This document shows positions 52,527 to 61,680 of a stretch of 64,000 nt of DNA, piece after piece. This stretch comes from Deltaproteobacteria bacterium RIFCSPLOWO2_12_FULL_60_19 (GTDB taxonomy: Bacteria; Desulfobacterota; Binatia; UBA9968), in assembly GCA_001798595.1 (NCBI GenBank), contig MGSS01000064.1, forward strand, positions 1 through 64,000, given 5' to 3'. The translations under genes were made by a program, and so were the position numbers. Under the pieces are notes generated by a model that saw only the letters and a list, made by a program, of their open reading frames with translations, was not told where the DNA came from and did not search any database. Position 1 is the first letter of the stretch. Each line of letters starts with the position of its first letter.

Positions 52527-54086
52527 TTGCCTGAGGGCAAGGAATTCGATTTTAACGGCCTGTTTATTTTTGAGGTCGCGAACAATCACCAGGGAAGCGT
52601 GGCGCACGGCCACCGGATCGTCCGGGAGATCGGGCGCGTGGCGAAGGCCGCGGGCGTGCGCGCGGCCGTCAAGCTCCAACTACGCGATCTCGACACTTTT
52701 ATCCATCCGGCGTACCGGGAGAGCCGCGAGAACAAGCATATCCAGCGGTTCTTATCGACGCGGCTTACGGAAGCGCAGTTCGGCGATCTGGTCGGCGAGA
52801 TCGGGAACGAAGGGTTGATCCCGCTCTGCACGCCGTTCGACGAGCCGTCGGTCGACCTCATGATGCGGATGGGGCTCGAGTTGATCAAGATCGGCAGCTG
52901 CTCCGCGCAGGATTGGCCGCTGCTCGAACGCGTGGCCGACGCGGGCAAGCCGGTGATCTGCTCCACCGGCGGGCTGACGGTCAAAGAGATCGACAACATC
53001 GTGAGCTTCTTCCAGCACCGCGGCATTCACTTCGCGTTGATGCATTGCGTGGCGATCTATCCGTCGCCGAACGGCAAGCTGAGCCTGTCGCAGATTCAAG
53101 TGCTGAAAAACCGCTATCCCGGCGTTCCGATCGGCTTTTCGACGCACGAAGAGCCATCGAATCTGACCGCCGTCGGCATCGCGTATGCGATGGGCGCGCG
53201 GCTCTTCGAGAAACATGTGGGGGTTCCCGACGACGGCGTCCAGTTGAACGCCTATTCCGCGACGCCGGAACAGGTCGGGGCCTGGCTGGCCGCTTACGGG
53301 CAGGCCGTAGCGGCTTGCGGCGGGAACGGCGAGCGGGCGATCGAGGAGGCGGAGATCAAGGATCTGCGCTCGCTGACGCGCGGCGCTTACGCCAAGCGGC
53401 CGCTGAAAACGGGCGCGGCGATGAAGCGCGGCGACGTGTTTTTCGCTATGCCGCTGTTAGAAGGCCAGCTCACGAGCGGCCATTGGAAAGAGGGACTGGT
53501 CGCCGATCGCGACTATGCGACCGGAGAGGCGGTGGCGGCCGCTTTGCGCTCCGGCCGCCCGACCCGAAAAGAGCTGATCTATTCCAGTATCCACCAGCTC
53601 CGGGGGATGCTGAACGCGGCCCGCATTCCGCTCGGACACGATTTTTCTGTCGAGCTTTCCCATCACTACGGTCTGGAGCGGTTTCACGAGATCGGCTGCA
53701 CGCTGATCGAATGCATCAACCGCGACTACGCCAAGAAGCTGGTCATCCAAACGCCGGGGCAGTGGAATCCGGTGCATTACCACAAGAAAAAGGACGAGAC
53801 GTTTCAGGTGCTTCAGGGAGTGTTGGAGGTCGAGCTGGAGGGCAAAAGAAAAATCCTCGAGCCGGGCGACGCGCTGTGGATTCCGCCCGGGGTCTGGCAT
53901 GGATTCGGCACCAAGACCGGCGTGATCTTCGAGGAGATCTCCACCCGGAGCCACAACGACGACTCGTTTTACGTCGATCGGGAGATCGCCGCGATGCCCC
54001 GGGAAGAGCGCAAGACGTCGCTGCACAATTGGGGGCGGCACCAGTTCGATTCCGCGAGCGAGGAAGAAACGGAAGAGCGGAAGTAG
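52527..54086 (+). CDS. NeuB-like nonulosonic acid synthase fused to a C-terminal cupin
   Basis: TTG at 52527 has a clear GGAGG (GCGGAGGTGCCAAG). The 519-residue protein starts with a NeuB-type TIM barrel (about residues 10-285): IFEVANNHQGSVAHGHRIV, LIPLCTPFDEPSVDLM, LIKIGSC, VICSTGGL and FSTHE. A middle portion resembles the SAF/antifreeze-like domain (AYAKRPLKTGAAMKRGDVF). The C-terminal cupin (about 400-490) has NPVHYHKKKDETFQVLQG, a metal-binding HxH, and PPGVWHGF. The fused cupin may isomerise the sugar substrate; this is inference. Confidence 0.85.
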   Translation: MPEGKEFDFNGLFIFEVANNHQGSVAHGHRIVREIGRVAKAAGVRAAVKLQLRDLDTFIHPAYRESRENKHIQRFLSTRLTEAQFGDLVGEIGNEGLIPLCTPFDEPSVDLMMRMGLELIKIGSCSAQDWPLLERVADAGKPVICSTGGLTVKEIDNIVSFFQHRGIHFALMHCVAIYPSPNGKLSLSQIQVLKNRYPGVPIGFSTHEEPSNLTAVGIAYAMGARLFEKHVGVPDDGVQLNAYSATPEQVGAWLAAYGQAVAACGGNGERAIEEAEIKDLRSLTRGAYAKRPLKTGAAMKRGDVFFAMPLLEGQLTSGHWKEGLVADRDYATGEAVAAALRSGRPTRKELIYSSIHQLRGMLNAARIPLGHDFSVELSHHYGLERFHEIGCTLIECINRDYAKKLVIQTPGQWNPVHYHKKKDETFQVLQGVLEVELEGKRKILEPGDALWIPPGVWHGFGTKTGVIFEEISTRSHNDDSFYVDREIAAMPREERKTSLHNWGRHQFDSASEEETEERK

Positions 54087-54112
54087 CTCCCCTCCCCGGA
54101 AAATCCGCCTCC

Positions 54113-54814
54113 ATGATCAAAGCGGTCGTCCTCGATTTCGACGGAGTCATCGTCGACTCCAACCGGCTCAAGCGCGAGAGCTTCTTCGCCCTGTTTTCCC
54201 AAACCGAGGAAGTCGCCTCCGTCGTCGGCGCGATCCTGTCGCAGAAGTGGCGGCAATCCCGTTTTGAAATCCTGCGCGAGGCGATCCAACGATTGAACTT
54301 GGCGGGCGAAGCAGAGATCGAGAGCCTGGTTCAGGACTATGCTCACCGTTACAACGAAAAGGTCCAGCGCGGAATCGCCGAGATGGGACTGATCCCGGGC
54401 GTCGGCGAATGGCTGGCGGCGCTGTCGCAAAGATATCTGCTCTATCTCGATTCCGGGACCTACGAGCCGGCGCTGCACGAGAGCATCGAACGGTTGAATA
54501 TCGCGCGCCGGTTCTTAGCTGCGTACGGCGGCCCCGCGGGGAAAGTTGAAAATTTACGAAAAATATTCGCCCATCGGTCGATCCGGGCGGAGGAAACGAC
54601 GTTCGTCGGCGACGGCGCGGAGGACCGCGACGCGGCCCAGGAGTGCGGCTGTTGGTTCGTCGGCGTGGGGAACGAATTCAACGGCTGGGGCGAGGAGGAG
54701 TTTCCGGTGGTCGGCGGCCTCGGCGCCGCGCTTTCCATCATCGATGGCTTTAATTTAAAGAATCCCGGTGAAAACGGTCAAAGTCAAAATTATCGGCGCG
54801 GGCTCGATCGGTAA
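54113..54814 (+). CDS. HAD-family phosphatase
   Basis: The 233-residue protein has the HAD nucleophile motif VVLDFDGVIVDSN at the N-terminus, a helical cap domain, a YLDSGTYEP (motif II) and TFVGDGAEDRDAA (motif IV). Its neighbours suggest it dephosphorylates a nonulosonic or octulosonic acid phosphate, or the sugar intermediate; the substrate cannot be read from sequence. Its start is 26 bases after the NeuB-cupin stop, and the next gene overlaps its end by 47 bases. Confidence 0.82.
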   Translation: MIKAVVLDFDGVIVDSNRLKRESFFALFSQTEEVASVVGAILSQKWRQSRFEILREAIQRLNLAGEAEIESLVQDYAHRYNEKVQRGIAEMGLIPGVGEWLAALSQRYLLYLDSGTYEPALHESIERLNIARRFLAAYGGPAGKVENLRKIFAHRSIRAEETTFVGDGAEDRDAAQECGCWFVGVGNEFNGWGEEEFPVVGGLGAALSIIDGFNLKNPGENGQSQNYRRGLDR

Positions 54815-55856
54815 TCATCTCGCCCAGGCTTGCCGGCGGATGGATTGGGACGTCGTGGTGGTGGACCGCGACCGCGCGGCGCTCGACAGGATGCGGAACG
54901 ATCTCTACCCGAGCCGGTACGGCCGCTGGGATGCGCGCATCGAGCTTCGCGTCTCCGCGGAGGAGCCGCGCGGCGGCTTCGATATCATCTGCATCGGCAC
55001 TCCGCCGGACGCGCGCATGGGGCTGGCGGTCAGGGCGTTGGAGGAGCGGCCGAAAATTTTGCAGCTTGAAAAGCCGCTCTGCTGCCCGACGTTGGAGGGG
55101 CTGGATCTCTTTTTGTCCCGCTACGGCGCGCAGCGGGAAACGATCGCTGTGGTCGGCTACGATCACGCGGTCTCGCAGGCGGTCTCCGCAGTGCTCGAAC
55201 GGCTGGATTCCGGTTGGGCCGGCGAGATCGCTACGGTCGATGTCGAGTTCCGCGAGCATTGGGACGGTATTTTTAAAGCGCATCCGTGGCTGTCCGGACC
55301 GCGGGATTCCTATCTCGGATTTTGGTCGCGCGGCGGCGGCGCCGGCGGCGAGCACTCTCACGCGCTTCATCTTTGGCAGCTTTTCGCCGGGCGCGCAGGG
55401 TTGGGGAGGTGGCGGCAGGTCAGCGCCGTCATGGCGATGGAGCAGGCGGGAGGCGCGGATTACGATTCGTTGTGCGCATTTTCATTTGTGACCGATCGGG
55501 GAAAGGTGGGACGAGTGGTCCAGGATGTCGTGACTTCGCCGCCGCGCAAATGCGCGCGGCTTCAGGGGTCGGAGGGCTTTATCGAGTGGATTTGCAACGG
55601 CCACGCAAAAGGCGATATGGTTTGCTATGGGCGCGCGGGCAAGGATCCGGTCGAAGAGGTCTATCCGAAGACGCGGCCGGATGATTTTTATCGCGAGATG
55701 GACCACCTGCGGGAACTGCTTGAAAAGAGGATTTCGCCGGAGCAGTCGCCGATATCGCTGGACAGCGGGGTGGCGGTGATGCAGGTCCTGGCGACGGCAC
55801 ACCGGCATCGCAACGGGACGGCGGAAATTCCATCGGCTCCATACACTTCCCGCTGA
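54768..55856 (+). CDS. Gfo/Idh/MocA-family oxidoreductase, second
   Basis: GTG starts MKTVKVKIIGAGSIGNHLAQAC. The 362-residue protein has a Rossmann fold, LQLEKPLCCPTLEGL (the EKP motif) and a C-terminal domain with HSHALHLWQLFAG. It probably oxidises or reduces a sugar nucleotide or sugar acid of the nonulosonic block. It overlaps the HAD gene by 47 bases, a long overlap that indicates tight coupling. It is not closely related to the lpx-operon oxidoreductase. Confidence 0.82.
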   Translation: MKTVKVKIIGAGSIGNHLAQACRRMDWDVVVVDRDRAALDRMRNDLYPSRYGRWDARIELRVSAEEPRGGFDIICIGTPPDARMGLAVRALEERPKILQLEKPLCCPTLEGLDLFLSRYGAQRETIAVVGYDHAVSQAVSAVLERLDSGWAGEIATVDVEFREHWDGIFKAHPWLSGPRDSYLGFWSRGGGAGGEHSHALHLWQLFAGRAGLGRWRQVSAVMAMEQAGGADYDSLCAFSFVTDRGKVGRVVQDVVTSPPRKCARLQGSEGFIEWICNGHAKGDMVCYGRAGKDPVEEVYPKTRPDDFYREMDHLRELLEKRISPEQSPISLDSGVAVMQVLATAHRHRNGTAEIPSAPYTSR

Positions 55857-55900
55857 TAGCGCTGCGATTCGTAGTTCGATTCATGACTCAAGGGTAACGA

Positions 55901-57370
55901 ATGGCTCAGGAGACGACGTTATTTATTTACCTTCGGTTGGGAAGTTCCCACCGTGCCATCCTGCGTTCGGAGCTGTTTCCGACGCTCAGGTCCAATCCCA
56001 ATCTGCGGCTGGTCATCATCTCTCCGCTGGGCGACGAGGCCTACCTGCGCGGCGAGTTTCAAAGCGGGAACGTGTTTGTCGAGCGGCTGCCCAAAACGCG
56101 CGCCGATGGGTTGGAGCGCAAGCTCAAGAAGCTGAAAAATTATATCTGGCTGTCGCACAACCCGCCGCAGACCTTTCGCATCCGTCGGGAGAGGACGCGG
56201 CGGGGGCGGCTGTCCGGCCGTTTGCGGGTCCTTTGGGAAGAGAGCGTCGCGGCTTTCATGAGCGTATTGGGGATTACCGAGAAGAGCGTCGGCGGATGGG
56301 AGATCGCGCTGTTTCGCCGCCGCAGGATCGCGCGCCTGTTCGACCGTTACCGGCCCGACGCCGTGCTGTTTACCAAGCTCCATTCCACCAATATTCATGT
56401 CGTGAAGGAGGCGAAGAAGCGGAACGTGGAAACCGTCTGCTTCGTCGAGGGGTGGGACAATCCGACGAGCAAGGGGCCGTTTTCGGTCGAGCCGGACCAT
56501 ATCCTCGTCTGGAACGACTGCATGAAGCGGGAAATCGTCGAGCACCACGGCTTTCCCGCGGAGAAGATCGACGTGGTGGGGGTTCCGCAGTTCGATTTTT
56601 ATTATGACCGCTCGAAATTTTGCGGCCGGGAAGAGTATTTCCGCAAGCACGGATTCGACCCGGCGCGCAAGCTGATCGCCTATTGCGTCGCGGGCGGGAC
56701 GATCGCGCGGACCGAGCCCCTGATCGTCGACATGCTCTATCGGGCGATGATGGAGGGGCAGGTGAAATCGCCGGCGCAGCTGCTGGTCAGGCTCCATCCC
56801 ACGACGCACGGGGACTATCTAAAACAATTCGACCGGTTCAAGGGGCTGCCGCATCTGATCCTCCAGCCGGCGGGGCGGGTGGCGAAGATTCAGGACGGCT
56901 GGGATCCCTCCCGGGACGATATGACGCGCCTGGCCGAGACCATGATCCATTCGAACGTCGTGGTCAATGTCCAGTCCACCATTTCGCTCGACGCGATCGC
57001 CTTCGACACGCCGGTGATCGGCATCGCGTTCGAAGGGGACGGGCCGCACGATTATCTCGACTCGTATCGCCGGTACTACGACTACACGCACTTCAACCCG
57101 GTGTTGCGCAACGGCGGGCTTCGGCTCGCCGGCAGCCTAGCGGAGCTGATCGAACATGTGAATCGCTACCTCGACGATCCGTCGTTGGACGCGGAGGGAA
57201 GGGCCCGCGTGAGAAAAGAGCAGATGTACGCGCTGGACGGGAAGTCGGCGAGGCGGGCGGGCGAAGCGGTTCTCAAGGCGATCGGGCTGAGACCCGGCGG
57301 CGCCGAGGCTCAGCGTCGGGCGGATTTGGGGAGCGCGCCCGCAAAACTTGAGTCCCCTTCGGAGGCCTAA
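55901..57370 (+). CDS. GT-B-like surface-polysaccharide transferase
   Basis: The 489-residue protein resembles capsule polysaccharide and CDP-glycerol glycerophosphotransferase-like enzymes: TLFIYLRLGSSHRAIL, YRPDAVLFTKLHSTNIH, VCFVEGWDNPTSKGPF, GVPQFDFYYDRS and SNVVVNVQSTISLDAIAFDTPVIGIAFEG. There is no membrane segment or signal peptide. Transfer of the activated nonulosonic or Kdo-like sugar is plausible from position; family naming is approximate. Confidence 0.72.
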   Translation: MAQETTLFIYLRLGSSHRAILRSELFPTLRSNPNLRLVIISPLGDEAYLRGEFQSGNVFVERLPKTRADGLERKLKKLKNYIWLSHNPPQTFRIRRERTRRGRLSGRLRVLWEESVAAFMSVLGITEKSVGGWEIALFRRRRIARLFDRYRPDAVLFTKLHSTNIHVVKEAKKRNVETVCFVEGWDNPTSKGPFSVEPDHILVWNDCMKREIVEHHGFPAEKIDVVGVPQFDFYYDRSKFCGREEYFRKHGFDPARKLIAYCVAGGTIARTEPLIVDMLYRAMMEGQVKSPAQLLVRLHPTTHGDYLKQFDRFKGLPHLILQPAGRVAKIQDGWDPSRDDMTRLAETMIHSNVVVNVQSTISLDAIAFDTPVIGIAFEGDGPHDYLDSYRRYYDYTHFNPVLRNGGLRLAGSLAELIEHVNRYLDDPSLDAEGRARVRKEQMYALDGKSARRAGEAVLKAIGLRPGGAEAQRRADLGSAPAKLESPSEA

Positions 57371-57377
57371 CGCTTCC

Positions 57378-58298
57378 GTGAATCCGAAAAAAGATTATTT
57401 TGTATCCGTTGCCGTTGCCACCAAAGGGCGCATCGAGGGGCTGGACCGGCTCTTACGCACGCTTTCAGAGGACGAGGCCCGCGCGGAGATTCCCCACGAA
57501 ATCTTGGTCGGCAACAACGCGCCCGACGAGGCGACCGCTCGCGCGGTCGAGGAGACGGTGCGAAAGTATTCGGAGCGGCCGAATTCCGCCCTGCGCTCGT
57601 TCCGTGAGCCGGTGCCGGGCAAATGCCTTATCCTGAATCGTCTCTTGCCGATCGCCAAGGGGGACATCCTTGCATACCTGGACGACGACGTCGAAGTTGC
57701 GCCGGGGTGGCTTAGGACGACGCGCGATTTTTTCGTTCATCATCCCTACGAGGTGATGCAAGGCCGTATTCTCTTTCCACCGGCGATCAAGGACGATCCC
57801 GAGTTCCTGAAAGCCTGGAACCGCTACCGCACGATCATGTACGTGAATTTCGGGGATGAGGTGAAGCAAATCCGCGACTTGACCGGCGCCAATATGGCGG
57901 TCAGGCGGGAGGTCTTCGACAAGGTCGGCCTGTTCGACGAGCGCATCGGTCCGGGACAGTCCGGCACTTCGATGGACGTGGAGTTCGGCCAGCGGGTCAT
58001 GCGCATGGGACTGCGCATCGGCTACGAGCCGGCCTCGATCGTCTACCACGACATCGACTGGTCCCGCTTTACCGAAGAATATTTCCGTTCGCGCCACGAG
58101 CAGCAGGGCAGAAGCCGCCTGATTTACAAAAACAGCTCGATGGCGGCGATTGTCGCAGATCTCACTCGTTCGCTGCTTTCGCTCGGCTGGTATTCGCTAT
58201 TTTACAACGAGCGTAAGAGATACCGATCTTTGGGAAGAAGCTATCATTATCGAGCGATGCTCAAGGAGAAGATGGGACGCCTATGCGAGTCTGCCTGA
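57378..58298 (+). CDS. GT2 glycosyltransferase
   Basis: GTG at 57378 begins VNPKKDYFVSVAVATKGR, a few bases after the previous stop. The 306-residue GT-A enzyme has LVGNNAPDEATA, GKCLILNRLLPIAKGDILAYLDDDVEVAPGW (D-x-D metal site) and a C-terminal acceptor-side NMAVRREVFDKVGLFDERIG...DVEFGQRVMRMG. Terminal basic helix. It overlaps the next radical SAM gene by 16 bases. Confidence 0.85.
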   Translation: MNPKKDYFVSVAVATKGRIEGLDRLLRTLSEDEARAEIPHEILVGNNAPDEATARAVEETVRKYSERPNSALRSFREPVPGKCLILNRLLPIAKGDILAYLDDDVEVAPGWLRTTRDFFVHHPYEVMQGRILFPPAIKDDPEFLKAWNRYRTIMYVNFGDEVKQIRDLTGANMAVRREVFDKVGLFDERIGPGQSGTSMDVEFGQRVMRMGLRIGYEPASIVYHDIDWSRFTEEYFRSRHEQQGRSRLIYKNSSMAAIVADLTRSLLSLGWYSLFYNERKRYRSLGRSYHYRAMLKEKMGRLCESA

Positions 58299-59755
58299 TT
58301 TTCCCGAAATCCACATTTTTAGAAGACCCGATGGTGTTTCCTCCCCTGGGTCTTTGGTGGCTCTGGTCGGTGCTGAAAAAAGCCGGCCATGAAGTCGGGT
58401 TCATCGACATGTCCGAGCATAACCTCGAGACAAGTGAGATTCCGCGCGGCTTTGACACCTATCTGGTTTCGGGGACCTCGCCGCAAGGCCGGGAGATAAG
58501 AAAGCTCGGAGTAGAGTTTCGCAACCGTGGAGTGCCGGCGATCTTGGGCGGCCCCCATGCGACCAACTATCCACGCGACTGCCGGAAGTATTTTCCGCTC
58601 GTTGTCCGTAGAGAAGGCGAGAGCGCCGTGCTGAAGGCCCTGGAGCGCGTGCAGCGCGGCGCGGCGCTCGAGTATCTTTCGGACGAGGATCTGGTGAGAG
58701 TGCGGATGGGCGAAAAGCCGGCTTTGGAGAAATGCCACCGCGGCGTGATCGAGGACGCCTTCATCGGCGACCTGGGCGCGATACCGATTCCGAACCGCTC
58801 TTACGCCGGCCACTATCACTACTACCTTCCGGACGAGAACGGCATCAAGCGGCGGGGAACCAGCATGTTCACCTCGCGAGGCTGTCCGAAGCGGTGCGAT
58901 TTTTGCGACTCGCCCAACCTGTGGTCGCGCGTCGTTCGCAATACGCCGGTTGCCAGAGTCGCCGAGGAATTCGCGCAGATCAAAGAATTGGGAATGGACG
59001 CCATTCAGTTCTACGACGATATCCTGCCGATCAATCCGCGTCGGGTCGCCGAGATCTGCGGCCATCTCAAACGCTACGGGTTTATCTGGAGATGTTTCTG
59101 CCGCGTCGATATCATCACGAAGCATGGCGGCAAGGACTATCTCAAGTTTATGTACGACCACGGGCTGCGGGAGGTTCTGATCGGCGCCGAATCCGGCTCG
59201 CAGACGATCCTCAACAACATTCACAAAGAGACGACGGTCGAGCAGAACGCCAATGTCCTCCAGTGGTGCGACGAGGTCGGGATACGGTGCAAGCTGTCTT
59301 TCATCATCGGTCTCCCCGGGGAAACGCGAGAGACCCTGGAGGAGACGCGAAAGTTTCTCCGCACGCACCTGATCCAGGCGCCGCGCAGGATGCGGCACAA
59401 AGTCGATCTCTGCTCGTATATCCCGATGGCGGGAACGCCGATCTACAAGGCCGTGATGCGCCGGCAAGACGACAGCTTGGATGGGGGAGAGGAGTTTGAC
59501 AGCTACGGTTATCATCCGGGGGAAAACGCCTCCGATTTCGATCTGCGGTGGAATGTCGACGCCGCGCTGATGGATAATTTTTTCTACGAACCGGAGAGCC
59601 TCGACGGCCATCTCGCCCCCGACGAGATTTTCTATAAGGGAAGGGCCGGCGCCGTGCGCCAGATTGTCTCCACTTCGAGCATAACTCGGGAAGAGCTGCA
59701 AAAGGCCCGCGATGAGATCGAAGCCGAGGTGCGGGCCGCAGGAATCTCATACTGA
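58283..59755 (+). CDS. B12-binding radical SAM enzyme
   Basis: The 490-residue protein has an N-terminal cobalamin-binding-type domain (about residues 1-130: PPLGLWWLWSVLKKAGHEV, ILGGPHATNYPRDC) and the radical SAM cluster motif TSRGCPKRCDFCDSPNLW at about residue 194, then GAESGSQTILNNIHKETTVEQN. Normal GC for the region, unlike the radical SAM gene at 49.75 kb. It is a likely methyltransferase or rearrangement enzyme acting on a sugar or lipid. Confidence 0.85.
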   Translation: MRVCLIFPKSTFLEDPMVFPPLGLWWLWSVLKKAGHEVGFIDMSEHNLETSEIPRGFDTYLVSGTSPQGREIRKLGVEFRNRGVPAILGGPHATNYPRDCRKYFPLVVRREGESAVLKALERVQRGAALEYLSDEDLVRVRMGEKPALEKCHRGVIEDAFIGDLGAIPIPNRSYAGHYHYYLPDENGIKRRGTSMFTSRGCPKRCDFCDSPNLWSRVVRNTPVARVAEEFAQIKELGMDAIQFYDDILPINPRRVAEICGHLKRYGFIWRCFCRVDIITKHGGKDYLKFMYDHGLREVLIGAESGSQTILNNIHKETTVEQNANVLQWCDEVGIRCKLSFIIGLPGETRETLEETRKFLRTHLIQAPRRMRHKVDLCSYIPMAGTPIYKAVMRRQDDSLDGGEEFDSYGYHPGENASDFDLRWNVDAALMDNFFYEPESLDGHLAPDEIFYKGRAGAVRQIVSTSSITREELQKARDEIEAEVRAAGISY

Positions 59756-59836
59756 CGCCCTCTGGGGAGCGCGGCGGTGGCCCACAGGGGTACGAGGCTT
59801 GCCGAGCGGTCCTACCCGCTTATACTTAGACACGCC

Positions 59837-60736
59837 ATGAACGAACAAAGGATCAGCGTTGTCGTCCCAACGCGAAATCGCCGCGACAGCCTCCATAGAC
59901 TGCTTTCCAGCTTACGGCAGACGCGCGGCCTGGGAAGGATCGCGCTCGAAGTGATCGTCGTGGATAACGGCTCTACGGACGACACAGCGAAGTATCTCAA
60001 CGAGATCAGCGCCGAATGGCCGACCGTCAAAAGCCTATCCGAGGCGCGAGTCGGCAAAAACTTCGCGCTCAATAAAGGCATCGGCGAAGCTAAGGCTGAG
60101 ATCCTTTGTCTGATGGACGACGATATCGTGCTGGATGCGGGATGGCTGGAGGCGCTGGTCGAAGATTACGCGACGACCCGATACGATGCGCTGCAACCGC
60201 GGGTCCTTCCGGGCACGGATCCGACGGGAAAGTCCGCGGAGCCTAGCCGCCTCTACGAATACAACATCCCGATCGTCGATTACGGCGACTCGATCAAGGA
60301 CCGGCGGGGTCTCACGGGCGTCATTATGTCGTTGCGGCGCCGCGTGATCGAGAAGGCCGGGTTGTTTGATGAAAGGCTCCCCGCGCTGGGATATCACGGA
60401 GACACGGATCTTTCCCGACGCATCCGTGGAGCAGGCTTTTCCATCGGCTACACGCCGCACGTCGTCGCGTACCACGAGCTAAACCCGAATCGCTATGGGA
60501 TCCGTTATGCCCGCCTGTTCCAATATCGGAAAGGTGTGAGCCGTAGTCTCTATGCGAGGGATTCCATCTTGTTCAACGTTATCCCGAACCTGCTGGCGAA
60601 TATTTCACGTTATATCTATTATCGCGCCGCGCGGAATGCGCAGAAGATCTACAAAACAGAGATGCGCATCATGAAATACTGGGGTTACCTCGCGGGAAGA
60701 CTTCAGCGCGTGACCGGCAAAGAGCCATGGAAATAG
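59837..60736 (+). CDS. GT2 glycosyltransferase
   Basis: The start is the ATG of MNEQRISVVVPTRNRRDSL. The 299-residue GT-A enzyme has VIVVDNGSTDDTAKYL, VGKNFALNKGIGEAKAEILCLMDDDIVLDAGWLE (D-x-D) and GLFDERLPALGYHGDTDLSRRI as acceptor-side motif. It overlaps the next GT2 gene by 10 bases. Typical of inverting GT2 enzymes of surface polysaccharide clusters. Confidence 0.85.
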   Translation: MNEQRISVVVPTRNRRDSLHRLLSSLRQTRGLGRIALEVIVVDNGSTDDTAKYLNEISAEWPTVKSLSEARVGKNFALNKGIGEAKAEILCLMDDDIVLDAGWLEALVEDYATTRYDALQPRVLPGTDPTGKSAEPSRLYEYNIPIVDYGDSIKDRRGLTGVIMSLRRRVIEKAGLFDERLPALGYHGDTDLSRRIRGAGFSIGYTPHVVAYHELNPNRYGIRYARLFQYRKGVSRSLYARDSILFNVIPNLLANISRYIYYRAARNAQKIYKTEMRIMKYWGYLAGRLQRVTGKEPWK

Positions 60737-61635
60737 CTTCGCAGACCAAAAGTCCCGCCGTTTCCGTCGTCGTGGCCGCATTCAATCGAGCGCAACTTCT
60801 TCCCCGGACGATCGACAGTCTTGTAAGCCAGAGCTTCAAGGAATTCGAGTTGATCGTAGTGGACGACGGCTCCACCGATCACACTTTCGAGGTTCTCAAA
60901 GCCTATGGGGACAACGTGCGAGTTTTCCGCCAGGAAAATCGCGGCCCCTCGGCCGCGCGCAATCTCGGCGTGCGCCACGCGCGGGGCCGGTGGATCGCGT
61001 TCCAGGATTCCGACGACTTGAGCGCGCGCGACCATCTTCAGTCGCTCTTCGATTTCATCCAAACGCGCCTCGACCACGGCCTGGTCTTTGCCAACGGCGG
61101 TTATCTCGCCGGCCCGCAGCACGACCGCGAGACGATCATTCCGCCGGCCAAATCGCGACGGCTCGCCGCGAGAGGGGTGACGCTCGGGGACCTCTTCGAC
61201 AAAAGCATTTTTCGTCTGCAAGCCTCGCTCATTCAAAAATCCGCGCTGGAGTCGGTCGGCGGATTCGATGAGAGCATTCGCGTCGGCGAGGACCTCGATC
61301 TGGCGATGAGAATTTGGCTGCGCTACCCCGTGGCCTATCTGGATAAGGTCGTGTTTTTCTATCGCCGCCACGAGGGCAACCTGGTGGGCAACAGCGAGCT
61401 GCGGCTGACGGACAACATCCGGGTGATCGAGAAACTGGCGCGCGAGTCTCCACGGGCGCGAGAGATCCTCGGCCCGGCGAGGATTGCGCGGCGGATCGCC
61501 TATCGCTATTATCGGCTGGCTAAGAACTGCTGGAAGCGCGGCGAGAGGGAGAAGGCCCGGCGGGCTATCCGACAGGCGGTTTCGCTCCGCCCCTTTGCCC
61601 TGAAGTACCGCTATTACCGGTCGGTGTGGGTTTGA
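60727..61635 (+). CDS. GT2 glycosyltransferase
   Basis: The 302-residue enzyme has SVVVAAFNRAQLLPRTIDSLVSQSFKEFELIVVDDGSTDHTFEV, a GPSAARNLGVRHARGRWIAFQDSDDL metal site, and GGFDESIRVGEDLDLAMRIW. The C-terminal half is helical and basic (ARRIAYRYYRLAKNCWKRGEREKARRA), with a tetratricopeptide-like appearance. It is the last gene of the plus-strand run before the inverted sulfotransferase. Confidence 0.85.
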   Translation: MEIASQTKSPAVSVVVAAFNRAQLLPRTIDSLVSQSFKEFELIVVDDGSTDHTFEVLKAYGDNVRVFRQENRGPSAARNLGVRHARGRWIAFQDSDDLSARDHLQSLFDFIQTRLDHGLVFANGGYLAGPQHDRETIIPPAKSRRLAARGVTLGDLFDKSIFRLQASLIQKSALESVGGFDESIRVGEDLDLAMRIWLRYPVAYLDKVVFFYRRHEGNLVGNSELRLTDNIRVIEKLARESPRAREILGPARIARRIAYRYYRLAKNCWKRGEREKARRAIRQAVSLRPFALKYRYYRSVWV

Positions 61636-61680
61636 TCTCGGTAGTGGATCCCTCCCGCGAAATAGAAGAAAAAAATCAAA

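Noticed and set aside
52913-54112. Upstream extension of the HAD ORF in the track
   Set aside because: The extension is the other-frame shadow of the NeuB-cupin gene; the real start is ATG at 54113 before the HAD motif.
61636-61680. Terminator between convergent GT2 and sulfotransferase genes
   Set aside because: There is an A-rich run but no convincing inverted repeat before it on either strand.
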